Below, piece after piece: positions 24,556-31,352 of a DNA stretch of 64,000 nt. The notes below the pieces were generated by a model. The model was not told where the DNA came from. It searched no databases and worked only from the letters and a program-made list of their open reading frames with translations. The position numbers and the translations under genes are program-made. Within the stretch, counting starts at the first letter, position 1. Each line of letters begins with the position of its first letter. The DNA comes from an uncultured Campylobacter sp. (GTDB lineage: Bacteria > Campylobacterota > Campylobacteria > Campylobacterales > Campylobacteraceae), in NCBI RefSeq assembly GCF_947255105.1, contig NZ_CAMYFP010000004.1, positions 1-64,000 on the forward strand. The letters are read 5' to 3'.

Positions 24556-25362
24556 ATGATAGTAATGGCTGGACCTTGTGTCATAGAGAGTAGAGAGCTT
24601 GTTTTTGCTGTAGCAAGGGAGCTTGTAGATTTAAAACAAAACGATAGTATTGACTTTTATTTTAAGGCAAGTTTTGATAAAGCAAATAGAACTAGCATAA
24701 AAAGCTTTAGAGGACCTGGACTTCAAGAGGGCTGCAAGATACTTCAAGAGGTCAAAGATGAGTTTGGCTTCAAGATAGTAACAGACATCCATGAGAGCTA
24801 TCAAGCACAAAGCGTAGCAGAAGTTGCCGATATGCTCCAAATCCCAGCGTTTTTATCTCGTCAAACAGATTTGTTAGTTGCAGCAGCCAAAACAAAAGCC
24901 AAAATAAACATAAAAAAAGGTCAATTTTTAGCGCCTCAAGCGATGAGACACTCTGTTAAAAAGGTTTTAGAGACTCGTGGAATAGAGCAAGAGGGATATG
25001 ATGTAGCTCTAAATAACGGCGTTTATCTCTGTGAGAGAGGAAGCACTTTTGGATATGGAAATTTGGTAGTTGATATGAGAAGTTTGCCGATAATGAGAGA
25101 GTTTGCACCTGTTATTTTTGATGCAACTCATAGCGTGCAAATGCCTAGCGCCTTAGGCGAGAGCAGTGGCGGCGATGCTAGATTTGTAGCTCCACTTGCA
25201 AGAGCAGCTGCTAGTATTGGCGTGGATGGATTTTTTTATGAAACTCATATAGATCCCTCAAAAGCCCTTTGCGATGGACCAAATATGCTAACAATAGATG
25301 AGCTTAAAAATATTGTAGATCTAACCTTAAAAATAGAAGAGTTAATAAAGGAGAATAGATGA
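24556..25362 (+). CDS. kdsA: 3-deoxy-8-phosphooctulonate synthase
   Basis: KdsA condenses arabinose 5-phosphate with phosphoenolpyruvate to make KDO-8-P for the lipooligosaccharide inner core. The 268-residue TIM barrel shows AGPCVIES at the N-terminus, YFKASFDKANRTS, FRGPGL, 'TDIHE', and DATHSVQMP. It overlaps ribH by 4 nt (ATGA) and follows the EamA gene closely. Confidence 0.97.
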   Translation: MIVMAGPCVIESRELVFAVARELVDLKQNDSIDFYFKASFDKANRTSIKSFRGPGLQEGCKILQEVKDEFGFKIVTDIHESYQAQSVAEVADMLQIPAFLSRQTDLLVAAAKTKAKINIKKGQFLAPQAMRHSVKKVLETRGIEQEGYDVALNNGVYLCERGSTFGYGNLVVDMRSLPIMREFAPVIFDATHSVQMPSALGESSGGDARFVAPLARAAASIGVDGFFYETHIDPSKALCDGPNMLTIDELKNIVDLTLKIEELIKENR

Positions 25363-25826
25363 ATAAAGTAGAAGGAACTCTTTATCTTAGCGGCAAAGAA
25401 AAGGTAGCTATCATTGCCTCAAGATTTAACCATATCATAACCGACAGGCTAGTTGAAGGGGCAAAAGATGCCTTTTTAAGACATGGAGGCTCCCAAGAAA
25501 ACCTAACACTTTTTTTAGTCCCTGGAGCATTTGAGATACCAATGAGTTTAAAAATGGTCCTAAAGAGCAATAAATTTGACGGAGTTTGCTGCTTAGGCGC
25601 TGTTATAAGAGGCTCTACACCGCACTTTGACTATGTTTCGGCTGAGATGACAAAAGGTATCGCCTCTGTTAGCTTGCAACACGAAACAGCTGTAGGTTTT
25701 GGAGTGCTTACAACAGATACGATAGAGCAAGCCATTGAAAGAGCTGGAAGCAAAGCTGGCAATAAGGGCTTTGAGGCGATGTGTGGCGTGATAGAGCTTA
25801 TCAATCTCTATAAAAAAATAGGATAG
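25359..25826 (+). CDS. ribH: 6,7-dimethyl-8-ribityllumazine synthase
   Basis: This 155-residue lumazine synthase catalyses the penultimate riboflavin step and normally assembles into pentamers or capsids. Recognisable segments are ASRFNHIITDRLVEGA, VPGAFEIP, LGAVIRGSTPHFDYV (with the catalytic His) and GFGVLTTDT. It starts on the kdsA stop and is followed 3 bp later by nusB, a common bacterial ribH-nusB pairing. Confidence 0.97.
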   Translation: MNKVEGTLYLSGKEKVAIIASRFNHIITDRLVEGAKDAFLRHGGSQENLTLFLVPGAFEIPMSLKMVLKSNKFDGVCCLGAVIRGSTPHFDYVSAEMTKGIASVSLQHETAVGFGVLTTDTIEQAIERAGSKAGNKGFEAMCGVIELINLYKKIG

Positions 25827-25829
25827 CAG

Positions 25830-26234
25830 ATGGCAACTAGACATCAAGTTAGACAAAGTGTGATATCGCTTCTTTATTCAGATGAGATAAGTGGTCAAAA
25901 CTCTAAATTTATCGATGATTTTTTGGAAGAAAAAAAGATAAGAAATAGACAAAAAAGCTTTACTCTCTCACTGCTTGATGGGACAAAACGATATCAAAAC
26001 AAAATAGACGAACTTTTAAATACTCATCTTAATGAGCATAAACTAGAAGAAATTGGCAATGTCGAAAGAGCCATTCTTAGGCTTGGCGCTTATGAGTTGC
26101 TTTTTACAAAAACAGATGATGCAATAGTTATCAATGAGGCAGTTTTACTTGCAAAAGAGCTAGCATCCGATGGCGCGCCTGCCTTTATAAATGGCGTTTT
26201 AGATGCACTAAAAACAGATAAGGAGAAGAAGTGA
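25830..26234 (+). CDS. nusB: Transcription antitermination protein NusB
   Basis: This 134-residue all-helical protein binds boxA RNA with NusE in rRNA antitermination. The N-terminal TRHQVRQSVISLLY and the C-terminal 'NVERAILRLGAYELLF' and 'AVLLAKELASDGAPAFINGV' are diagnostic. It sits between ribH and pyrF with a 4-nt overlap to the latter. Confidence 0.95.
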   Translation: MATRHQVRQSVISLLYSDEISGQNSKFIDDFLEEKKIRNRQKSFTLSLLDGTKRYQNKIDELLNTHLNEHKLEEIGNVERAILRLGAYELLFTKTDDAIVINEAVLLAKELASDGAPAFINGVLDALKTDKEKK

Positions 26235-26914
26235 AACTTTGTGTGGCTTTAGATATGGAGAAAAAAGAGCAAAATTTAGCCCTTGCAAATGAGCTTAAAG
26301 GGTTTGATATTTGGCTTAAAGTTGGGCTTAGAAGCTATCTAAGAGATGGAATGGCGCTAATTGATGAGTTAAGAAAGATAGACAATTTTAAAATCTTTCT
26401 AGATCTTAAAATTTATGATATTCCAAATACTATGGCTGATGCTTGTGAAGTTCTTGCAAAAAGTGGTGTTGATATGATAAGTATCCATGCAAGTAGTGGC
26501 AAAACTGCGATGTATACGGTAATGGATAGGCTAAATGGACTTACCTACAGACCAAAGGTTTTGGCAGTTAGCGCACTTACAAGCTTTTCTACTAGTGAGT
26601 TTTATGATGTTTATAATGTAGATATCAAAACCGGAGTCGAAGAGATGAGTAAAACAGCCTCTTTGTGCGGAGTTGATGGAATGATCTGCTCAGCTCACGA
26701 AAGTGCCTTTATAAAAAGTATTGTAGATGATAAATTTATCACACTTTGCCCTGGAATTAGACCATTTAAGGGTGGAAGCTTGGACGATCAAAAAAGAGTT
26801 GCCGATATAGAGTTTGCAAAGAATCACAAAGTTGATTTTATAGTAGTTGGCAGACCAATATATAAAGACGCAGATCCAAAAGGCGCTGCCAAGAGGATAC
26901 TATCGCAGATATGA
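26231..26914 (+). CDS. pyrF: Orotidine 5'-phosphate decarboxylase
   Basis: PyrF decarboxylates OMP to UMP. The 227-residue barrel has LCVALDMEKKEQ, the catalytic tetrad region FLDLKIYDIPNT (Asp-x-Lys-x-x-Asp), CPGIRP and a closing VVGRPIYKD that binds phosphate. Translation starts on the nusB stop, and the gene ends overlapping the DUF3108 gene by 4 nt. Confidence 0.97.
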   Translation: MKLCVALDMEKKEQNLALANELKGFDIWLKVGLRSYLRDGMALIDELRKIDNFKIFLDLKIYDIPNTMADACEVLAKSGVDMISIHASSGKTAMYTVMDRLNGLTYRPKVLAVSALTSFSTSEFYDVYNVDIKTGVEEMSKTASLCGVDGMICSAHESAFIKSIVDDKFITLCPGIRPFKGGSLDDQKRVADIEFAKNHKVDFIVVGRPIYKDADPKGAAKRILSQI

Positions 26915-27690
26915 GACTCTTTTTTGTCATTGTTTTTATCGCTATTTCAACTTTTGCCAAAGGGGCAGAAGAGGTTCATTTTAAATATGATGTTAGCTTC
27001 GGGATATTTGGCAAAATTGGAAGTGCCGATGCTGTTTTAAAAAGCGAAAATAACAGCTATGAGATAACTTTGGATGCCAAAAGTAGCGGTCTTGCAAAAA
27101 CACTAAGCGGCAACCGAAGAGAGTATTTTTATAGTAAAGGCGAGATAAAAGATGGCACTCTCATACCAGAGGTTTATATCCACAATATAGAGCGAAACAG
27201 TGGCAAAGTAGTGGTTGAAAAATACTATACGTTCGATCACAAAGGCAAAAGTGTCTATATGTTGCGCTTCATAACTAAAAATGGCTTAAGGCGAAAAGAT
27301 ATCGACAAAAAGATAGATTACTACGCAACAAACGACCTCTTAACGCTCTTTTTTAACTTTCCAAAACTAAAGCAAGATGGAAGTTCTAGCTTTGTATTGA
27401 CAGCGGTTGGCGCCAACAAAAGCGATGGAAGAGTTGATATTATCGTCCCATCAAAAAAAGAGAGCAAAAAGCTAAAAAAAGAGCTCAAAACTCACAATCA
27501 GCCCTATATTGTCTATATCAACGAAAAGATCTTTTCATCCAAAAGAGGGAAGCTTTTTGTAGGACTTGACGATCAGGGTTATGCAACAAAAGCTGTGCTT
27601 AAAGATGTTCTGTTTTTTGGCGATATAACAGGAGAGGTAAAAGAAAAAATTAAAAATAGTTATAAATTTAAGCCACCTCTTAGTAACTAG
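26911..27690 (+). CDS. DUF3108 family exported protein
   Basis: This 259-residue protein begins with a cleavable signal peptide (MRLFFVIVFIAISTFAKG). The rest is rich in beta-strand patterns: FKYDVSFGIFGKIGSADAVL (seen as 'FKYDVSFGIFGKIG') and 'NDLLTLFFNFPKL', as in DUF3108 periplasmic proteins of unknown role. It closes the operon after pyrF (4-nt overlap) and lies 25 bp before tRNA-Ser. An envelope function is inferred only from its export signal and its lipooligosaccharide-gene neighbour kdsA. Confidence 0.7.
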   Translation: MRLFFVIVFIAISTFAKGAEEVHFKYDVSFGIFGKIGSADAVLKSENNSYEITLDAKSSGLAKTLSGNRREYFYSKGEIKDGTLIPEVYIHNIERNSGKVVVEKYYTFDHKGKSVYMLRFITKNGLRRKDIDKKIDYYATNDLLTLFFNFPKLKQDGSSSFVLTAVGANKSDGRVDIIVPSKKESKKLKKELKTHNQPYIVYINEKIFSSKRGKLFVGLDDQGYATKAVLKDVLFFGDITGEVKEKIKNSYKFKPPLSN

Positions 27691-27694
27691 CTGA

Positions 27695-27700
27695 TATAAT
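27695..27700 (+). promoter_or_regulatory. -10 element of tRNA-Ser
   Basis: A consensus TATAAT sits 15 bp before the mature 5' end of tRNA-Ser, as expected for a short leader. Confidence 0.6.
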
Positions 27701-27715
27701 TCTTTCTTTCATTAT

Positions 27716-27806
27716 GGACAGGTGGGTGAGTGGCCGAAACCACACCCCTGCTAAGGGTGCAGCTCATACTCTGGGCTCGAGGGTTCAAATCCCTCCCTGT
27801 CCGCCA
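27716..27806 (+). tRNA. tRNA-Ser (anticodon GCU)
   Basis: The cloverleaf can be traced. The acceptor stem GGACAGG pairs with CCTGTCC near the 3' end, then comes discriminator G and an encoded CCA. The D arm contains GAGTGGCCGAAACC. The anticodon stem CACCCCT-GCT-AAGGGTG shows GCT. A long variable arm, as in class II tRNAs, precedes the T arm GAGGGTTCAAATCCCTC. It reads AGC/AGU serine codons. Accessory genes follow directly, as often at tRNA insertion sites. Confidence 0.93.
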
Positions 27807-27880
27807 CAAATACCACTAGACAACAATCTCTTTCAATAAATATCAAGGCTTTTTACCTATAGAAATTTAACAGACAAAAT

Positions 27881-28006
27881 TTGAAAGAATATTCTAAAAA
27901 ACTTATTTTAAGAGTTGAGACTTCAACAAAAGTATATATTTTTGAGACAAATTTCTTTGTTGATGAGAGTTTTGGTCAAAATGTAAATGAGATTTTGGTA
28001 GCGTAA
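27881..28006 (+). pseudogene. Short coding remnant downstream of tRNA-Ser
   Basis: A frame after a stop at about 27862 reads LKEYSKKLILRVETSTKV and then YIFETNFFVDESFGQNVNEILVA before TAA. It has good protein-like composition but no ATG and no ribosome site, only a possible TTG at 27881. It is probably the tail of a gene deleted during insertion or decay at the tRNA. Family unknown. Confidence 0.3.
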
Positions 28007-28036
28007 TTAAATAAATTTAGCAAGAATATATTTTTT

Positions 28037-28064
28037 AATAGCTTAGGAATTTTCCTAAGCTATT
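28037..28064. terminator. Hairpin downstream of the zinc-ribbon membrane gene
   Basis: A perfect 13-bp stem AATAGCTTAGGAA/TTCCTAAGCTATT with a 2-nt loop lies 23 bp beyond the stop of the minus-strand gene at 28088. The T-run lies on the upstream plus-strand side, so the direction of termination is unclear. Confidence 0.55.
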
Positions 28065-28087
28065 GGTTAAATTAAAATTTATTTTTA

Positions 28088-28363
28088 TTATTCGTCTAAT
28101 GGTTTCCATTCTTCACATCCACATTTTGGACATTTGTAACCATGTTTTATAATGAAATTTGTTATCTGGTCTTTAAAAGCTAGCATTGCACTTCCACCAA
28201 CTACAAGTGCTATGCATATTGGCAATGCAAGCCCAGTTCCAGCGAACAAATATGTTACCCAAGCCCAAAATCCACCAATTGGCATAACTGCTCCAATTAG
28301 TGTTATTATAAATTTTGCATTAACTACTTGTTGATTACCACATTTTTCGCATTCTATTTTCAT
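28088..28363 (-). CDS. Small zinc-ribbon membrane protein
   Basis: This 91-residue protein has CEKCG at its N-terminus and CPKCGCEEW at its C-terminus, which together would form one zinc ribbon. Between them are two hydrophobic helices (about residues 17-38 and 41-63) with a short loop. The hairpin topology places both cysteine pairs on the same side of the membrane, consistent with a split zinc ribbon. A good AAAGGA ribosome site precedes the ATG. Function is not recognised. It is flanked by a tRNA and small nuclease-like genes, so it belongs to a variable patch. Confidence 0.6.
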   Translation of the reverse strand: MKIECEKCGNQQVVNAKFIITLIGAVMPIGGFWAWVTYLFAGTGLALPICIALVVGGSAMLAFKDQITNFIIKHGYKCPKCGCEEWKPLDE

Positions 28364-28482
28364 AAAGAATCCTTTTATTTAAAATATATTTTTGATTATA
28401 TGAAATAAAGTCTAAATTTTTAATAAATTTACGATAATATTTCGCAATTTTCTTTTAATGAACAAAAAGCTATCTTCTCGTC

Positions 28483-28686
28483 ATGAAATACACTCAACAA
28501 GACAAAGCAAGAATTTTAAGAGTTACAACTAGAACACTTCAAAGGTGGCGAACAACAAAGCCTGAATTATACGCTATTATAGAGGCTTCTTTTATTCTTA
28601 GAGAAGCGATTTCGCTTGATGAAGAAACAGATAAAAAAGTAAAAGAGATGATAAAAGAAGCAATTCCTGAAAATAGTAAGATTTAA
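28483..28686 (+). CDS. Small helix-turn-helix-like protein
   Basis: This 67-residue protein starts with KYTQQDKARILRVTTRTLQRW, seen here as 'KARILRVTTRTLQRWRTT'. That is a clear HTH pattern of the kind found in Campylobacter small DNA-binding proteins and excisionase- or transposase-like N-termini. The C-terminal half is charged (DEETDKKVKEMIKEA). There is no strong ribosome site. It could be a local regulator of the neighbouring patch, or a remnant. The downstream hairpin 28687-28702 would terminate it. Confidence 0.5.
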   Translation: MKYTQQDKARILRVTTRTLQRWRTTKPELYAIIEASFILREAISLDEETDKKVKEMIKEAIPENSKI

Positions 28687-28702
28687 TTGGCTAAAAAGCC
28701 AA
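28687..28702 (+). terminator. Hairpin after the small HTH gene
   Basis: TTGGCT/AGCCAA stem with an AAAA loop immediately after the stop codon, followed by a T-containing stretch. Confidence 0.5.
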
Positions 28703-28869
28703 GCTATGTTTTAAATATAAAAATTAAATTTTTGAAATTTAACATAGAAAATTTAAAAAAAAATATTCTAAAAATAGTAGAGATGAGATAGTTAAAAATA
28801 TGATTTAAAGTGGCAAAATTTATCTAAAAACAAAGGCTTAAATTTCAAAAGCCAAAGTCTAAATTTGGC

Positions 28870-29495
28870 ATTTTAAAAGATTTAGCTAAAATTGCTGTAG
28901 GTTTCATCACTCGAAAATCACAATCAAAAATAAGGAAAATTATAAAATCAATAATTTTACTATTCATAATGGCTCTAATCATTCGCCTCATCAAAGACTC
29001 TACCAAACAAAGCAAAAGAGGCAAGCCAAACTTTAAAAATCTATTAAAAAAACAGCTTGATAGAAAAGATGGAGATAGTATAAATTTAAAGCCAAAAAAG
29101 AGGTTTTATTTTGGTAAAGATTGGAAAAAGAAAAAGGGTGATGACTATGAGTTTTATATAAAAAAGTTCTATGAAAATGAAGGATATCGAGTCGTTCCAA
29201 CTGGCTATATAAAGGGGTTTGAAGATGAGGGAGTGGATTTGGTAGCGCACAACGATATAGGAAAAGAGACTATTTTGATACAGTGCAAAAACTGGAAAAA
29301 TGGAGCAGAGTTAAAAGATATAGTTAAATTTTATAATGACTGCAAAAAGTATCAAAAAAATATAGTCACTTTTTCAAAGGAAGGTCTATAAGAAAGGTTT
29401 TTGTCATCTCAAATGAGATTCAAAACTTAGAAATAGAGAGCTTTCTAAAGCAGATAAACAACGAAATTGAGTTTTTCAATGTCCCTATTTTTTAA
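28870..29495 (+). pseudogene. Mrr-like (type IV) restriction nuclease, frameshifted
   Basis: An ATG frame at 28969-29391 encodes 140 residues ending in an Mrr_cat-like core. The core has 'EFYIKKFYENEGYRVVPTG', 'DEGVDLVAHN' (Asp of the PD-(D/E)xK site), 'TILIQCKNW' (Q-x-K), 'IVKFYNDCKKY' and 'NIVTFSKEG'. The same frame is open upstream from 28828 without an ATG and would add 'ILKDLAKIAVGFITRKS' and a hydrophobic helix (SIILLFIMALIIRLI). After the TAA at 29391 a second frame continues as RKVFVISNEIQNLEIESFL to a stop at 29495, the normal end of such proteins. Lost start and a shift near 29381-29391 indicate a decayed, originally membrane-anchored nuclease. Confidence 0.6.
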
Positions 29496-29568
29496 GAGCA
29501 AAGAAATTGCAAACCATTTTCGATATAATAAGTCTTAATTTGATTTAAGAGATTGAAAGGACGATAAA

Positions 29569-30174
29569 ATGAGCATTTTAAAGCCAACAGACCTAGGCAA
29601 AATCTACGAAAAAACAGCAAAAGAGATAAACCAAATTTTAGAAGAGATAGGATTTATAGAAAATTGCGATAAGGGTTGGAAACTTACAGAAAAAGGTCAG
29701 CAAAATGGCGGCGTGCAAAAAAACTATATGGGGAGATTGAGCGTATATTGGAAAGATGAGATCAAAGACAACGCCATTTTTAACGGCGCAGTAAAGCCAA
29801 CAGAGAGTAAAGATGAGAGAGAAATTGACTTTAGAACCAAATTTAAAGCCACATACCGAACAGTAAGCGGTCACTATGTAAGAAGCAGAGCCGAAGTTAT
29901 CATAGCCGACTGGCTTTATAGGGAGTATATTGGCTTTGCATATGAGAAGAGAGTGCCGATAAAAGAGGATATGTTTTGTGACTTTTATCTACCAAAAGAG
30001 AGGGTTTATATCGAGTTTTGGGGCTATGAAGAGGATAAAGCATATTTAGATAGAAAAAACAAAAAGCTACAGCTCTATAGAGAAAATAACTTAAATTTGA
30101 TAGAGATTGACAACAAAACGATAAATAATATAGATGATTTTTTGCCACGAGAGCTTTTGAAATTTAAAAAATAA
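29569..30174 (+). CDS. Winged-helix plus PD-(D/E)xK-like nuclease domain protein
   Basis: This 201-residue protein has two parts. Residues 1-55 (LKPTDLGKIYEKTAKEINQ, LEEIGFI, WKLTEKGQ) look like a winged-helix or initiator-type domain. Residues 100-190 resemble Vsr/DUF559-type nuclease folds: YVRSRAEVIIADWLY (Glu), then FCDFYLPKERVYIEFWG (Asp138, Glu149) and a C-terminal 'LIEIDNKTI'. It may bind and cut DNA, or it may be a nuclease-fold accessory. It has a strong AAAGGACG ribosome site and lies downstream of the broken Mrr gene, in the patch beside tRNA-Ser. No known system name can be assigned. Confidence 0.6.
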   Translation: MSILKPTDLGKIYEKTAKEINQILEEIGFIENCDKGWKLTEKGQQNGGVQKNYMGRLSVYWKDEIKDNAIFNGAVKPTESKDEREIDFRTKFKATYRTVSGHYVRSRAEVIIADWLYREYIGFAYEKRVPIKEDMFCDFYLPKERVYIEFWGYEEDKAYLDRKNKKLQLYRENNLNLIEIDNKTINNIDDFLPRELLKFKK

Positions 30175-30233
30175 ATTTGCAAGGCTAAATTTAAGCTTTA
30201 AAGAGTGGCTGAAATTTAGCCACTCAGATCTTT

Positions 30234-31187
30234 TTACCTAAAACGGCTTTCAAACTCAGCCACCAACTCATCTAAGTCAATGTCTTTAAAAAGTTTTGGA
30301 TGTAAAAATTTGGCTATGTAAATTTCGCCTATACTTGCAGCTTCTGGCGTAATATGCCCCCACGCTTTGGCAAATCTTGGCAAAACTATCAAAGAGTTGT
30401 TTTTGATGGCTCTAAGCTCTTTTAGGCGAACATCGCCCTCTAAAATCTCTTTTGTATCGCTATATCGTTCCTGTATAAAAACATAGTCAGGATCATAGGC
30501 AAGTATGGCTTCTGGCGAAAGCTCTTTGTAGCCTTTGAAGTCGTTTTTGGTGATAAAAAAAGCGCCCGATTTTTCAAAAAACTCCATCACATAGTTTTCA
30601 TCGCCATAAGTTCCAAGCCACTTATCAAGTATCATTACGCGCGGTTTTTCACTAAGACTAACTCCATCAAGAGGCTTTAAGAGCTCTTTTGATTTGCGGA
30701 TAAAAGATAGAAGTTCTTTTGATTTTGCCTCTTTTCCAACGAGCTTGCCAAGCGATACAATGCCCTCTTCTAGCTCTAGCTCATTGCCTCTTTGGTTGTT
30801 TTTGAAACTACTCACAAAGACCTTAAGCCCCATCTCTTTTAGAGCCTTTATGCTCTCATCATACTTTTTGCTGATGATAACAACATCTGGTTTTAAGGCG
30901 ATAATTGACTCATAATTTACATTTGCTGCCTTGCCTAAATTTGGCAAAGAGGCAAAGTCATAGCCATAGTGTTTAAACTCATCGCCAAGATAACTCTTCC
31001 AATCGCTTGTGATCCCAACAATCTTGTCATAAGCACCAAGAGCTATAAGCACATCAACGCTAACATAGTCAAGCGCAACAACCCTTTTTGCAGGCTCTTT
31101 TAAAGTAAGCTCATTGTAAGCGTCCTTTATCTCTAGCCCAAAAAGAGAACTAAACAATAGAAAAAATAGTAAGATTAACTTTCTCAT
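30234..31187 (-). CDS. FecB/BtuF-type periplasmic binding protein under TPP riboswitch control
   Basis: This 317-residue exported protein has a signal peptide (MRKLILLFFLLFSSLFG) and a two-lobed binding-protein fold of the FecB/FhuD/BtuF type: 'RVVALDYVSVDVLIALGA', 'LKPDVVIISKKYDESIKAL' and 'SPEAILAYDPDYVFIQERY'. Such proteins capture siderophores, haem or cobalamin for ABC importers. Here a TPP riboswitch precedes it, so thiamine or a thiamine precursor is the inferred ligand. No permease or ATPase is adjacent; it must use one encoded elsewhere. The start ATG 31187 follows AAGGTGGG, just below the riboswitch, so control at translation is plausible. Confidence 0.75.
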   Translation of the reverse strand: MRKLILLFFLLFSSLFGLEIKDAYNELTLKEPAKRVVALDYVSVDVLIALGAYDKIVGITSDWKSYLGDEFKHYGYDFASLPNLGKAANVNYESIIALKPDVVIISKKYDESIKALKEMGLKVFVSSFKNNQRGNELELEEGIVSLGKLVGKEAKSKELLSFIRKSKELLKPLDGVSLSEKPRVMILDKWLGTYGDENYVMEFFEKSGAFFITKNDFKGYKELSPEAILAYDPDYVFIQERYSDTKEILEGDVRLKELRAIKNNSLIVLPRFAKAWGHITPEAASIGEIYIAKFLHPKLFKDIDLDELVAEFESRFR

Positions 31188-31220
31188 AACCCACCTTTAT
31201 AATGAATTATGAAAAGCAGA

Positions 31221-31302
31221 AGCTCCCTACGCCGGTATTATCCGTATCAGGTTAAAGGGTTAAGTAAAAACTCTCTCAGCAAAATGCACCCCTGCTAATC
31301 AT
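31221..31302 (-). promoter_or_regulatory. TPP riboswitch (THI element)
   Basis: Read on the minus strand the leader contains AGCAGGGGTGC, then CTGAGAG. After a short linker come ACCCTTTAACCTGAT, the segment GGATAATACCGGCG and TAGGGAG. These are the conserved thiamine-pyrophosphate aptamer parts in correct order (P2/P3 CUGAGA loop, ACCUGAU, GGNUAAUNCNNGCG, GGGA closing P1). A TATAAT promoter lies at 31310-31315 just upstream, and the ribosome site of the binding-protein gene lies about 25 nt below the aptamer. Binding of TPP should lower expression of that gene. Confidence 0.93.
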
Positions 31303-31309
31303 CTTGAAA

Positions 31310-31315
31310 TTATAT
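31310..31315 (-). promoter_or_regulatory. -10 element upstream of the TPP riboswitch
   Basis: TATAAT on the minus strand, 8 bp before the first conserved base of the THI element, within the 155-bp gap between leuA and the binding-protein gene. Confidence 0.6.
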
Positions 31316-31333
31316 ATAAATTTAACTAATTTG

Positions 31334-31352
31334 CAACCACTACTAGTGGTTG
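31334..31352 (-). terminator. Inverted repeat overlapping the leuA stop codon
   Basis: CAACCACT pairs with AGTGGTTG across a 3-nt loop. The leuA stop (TAG, 31343-31345) lies inside the hairpin. It may protect or terminate the long minus-strand transcript just before the riboswitch promoter. Confidence 0.4.
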
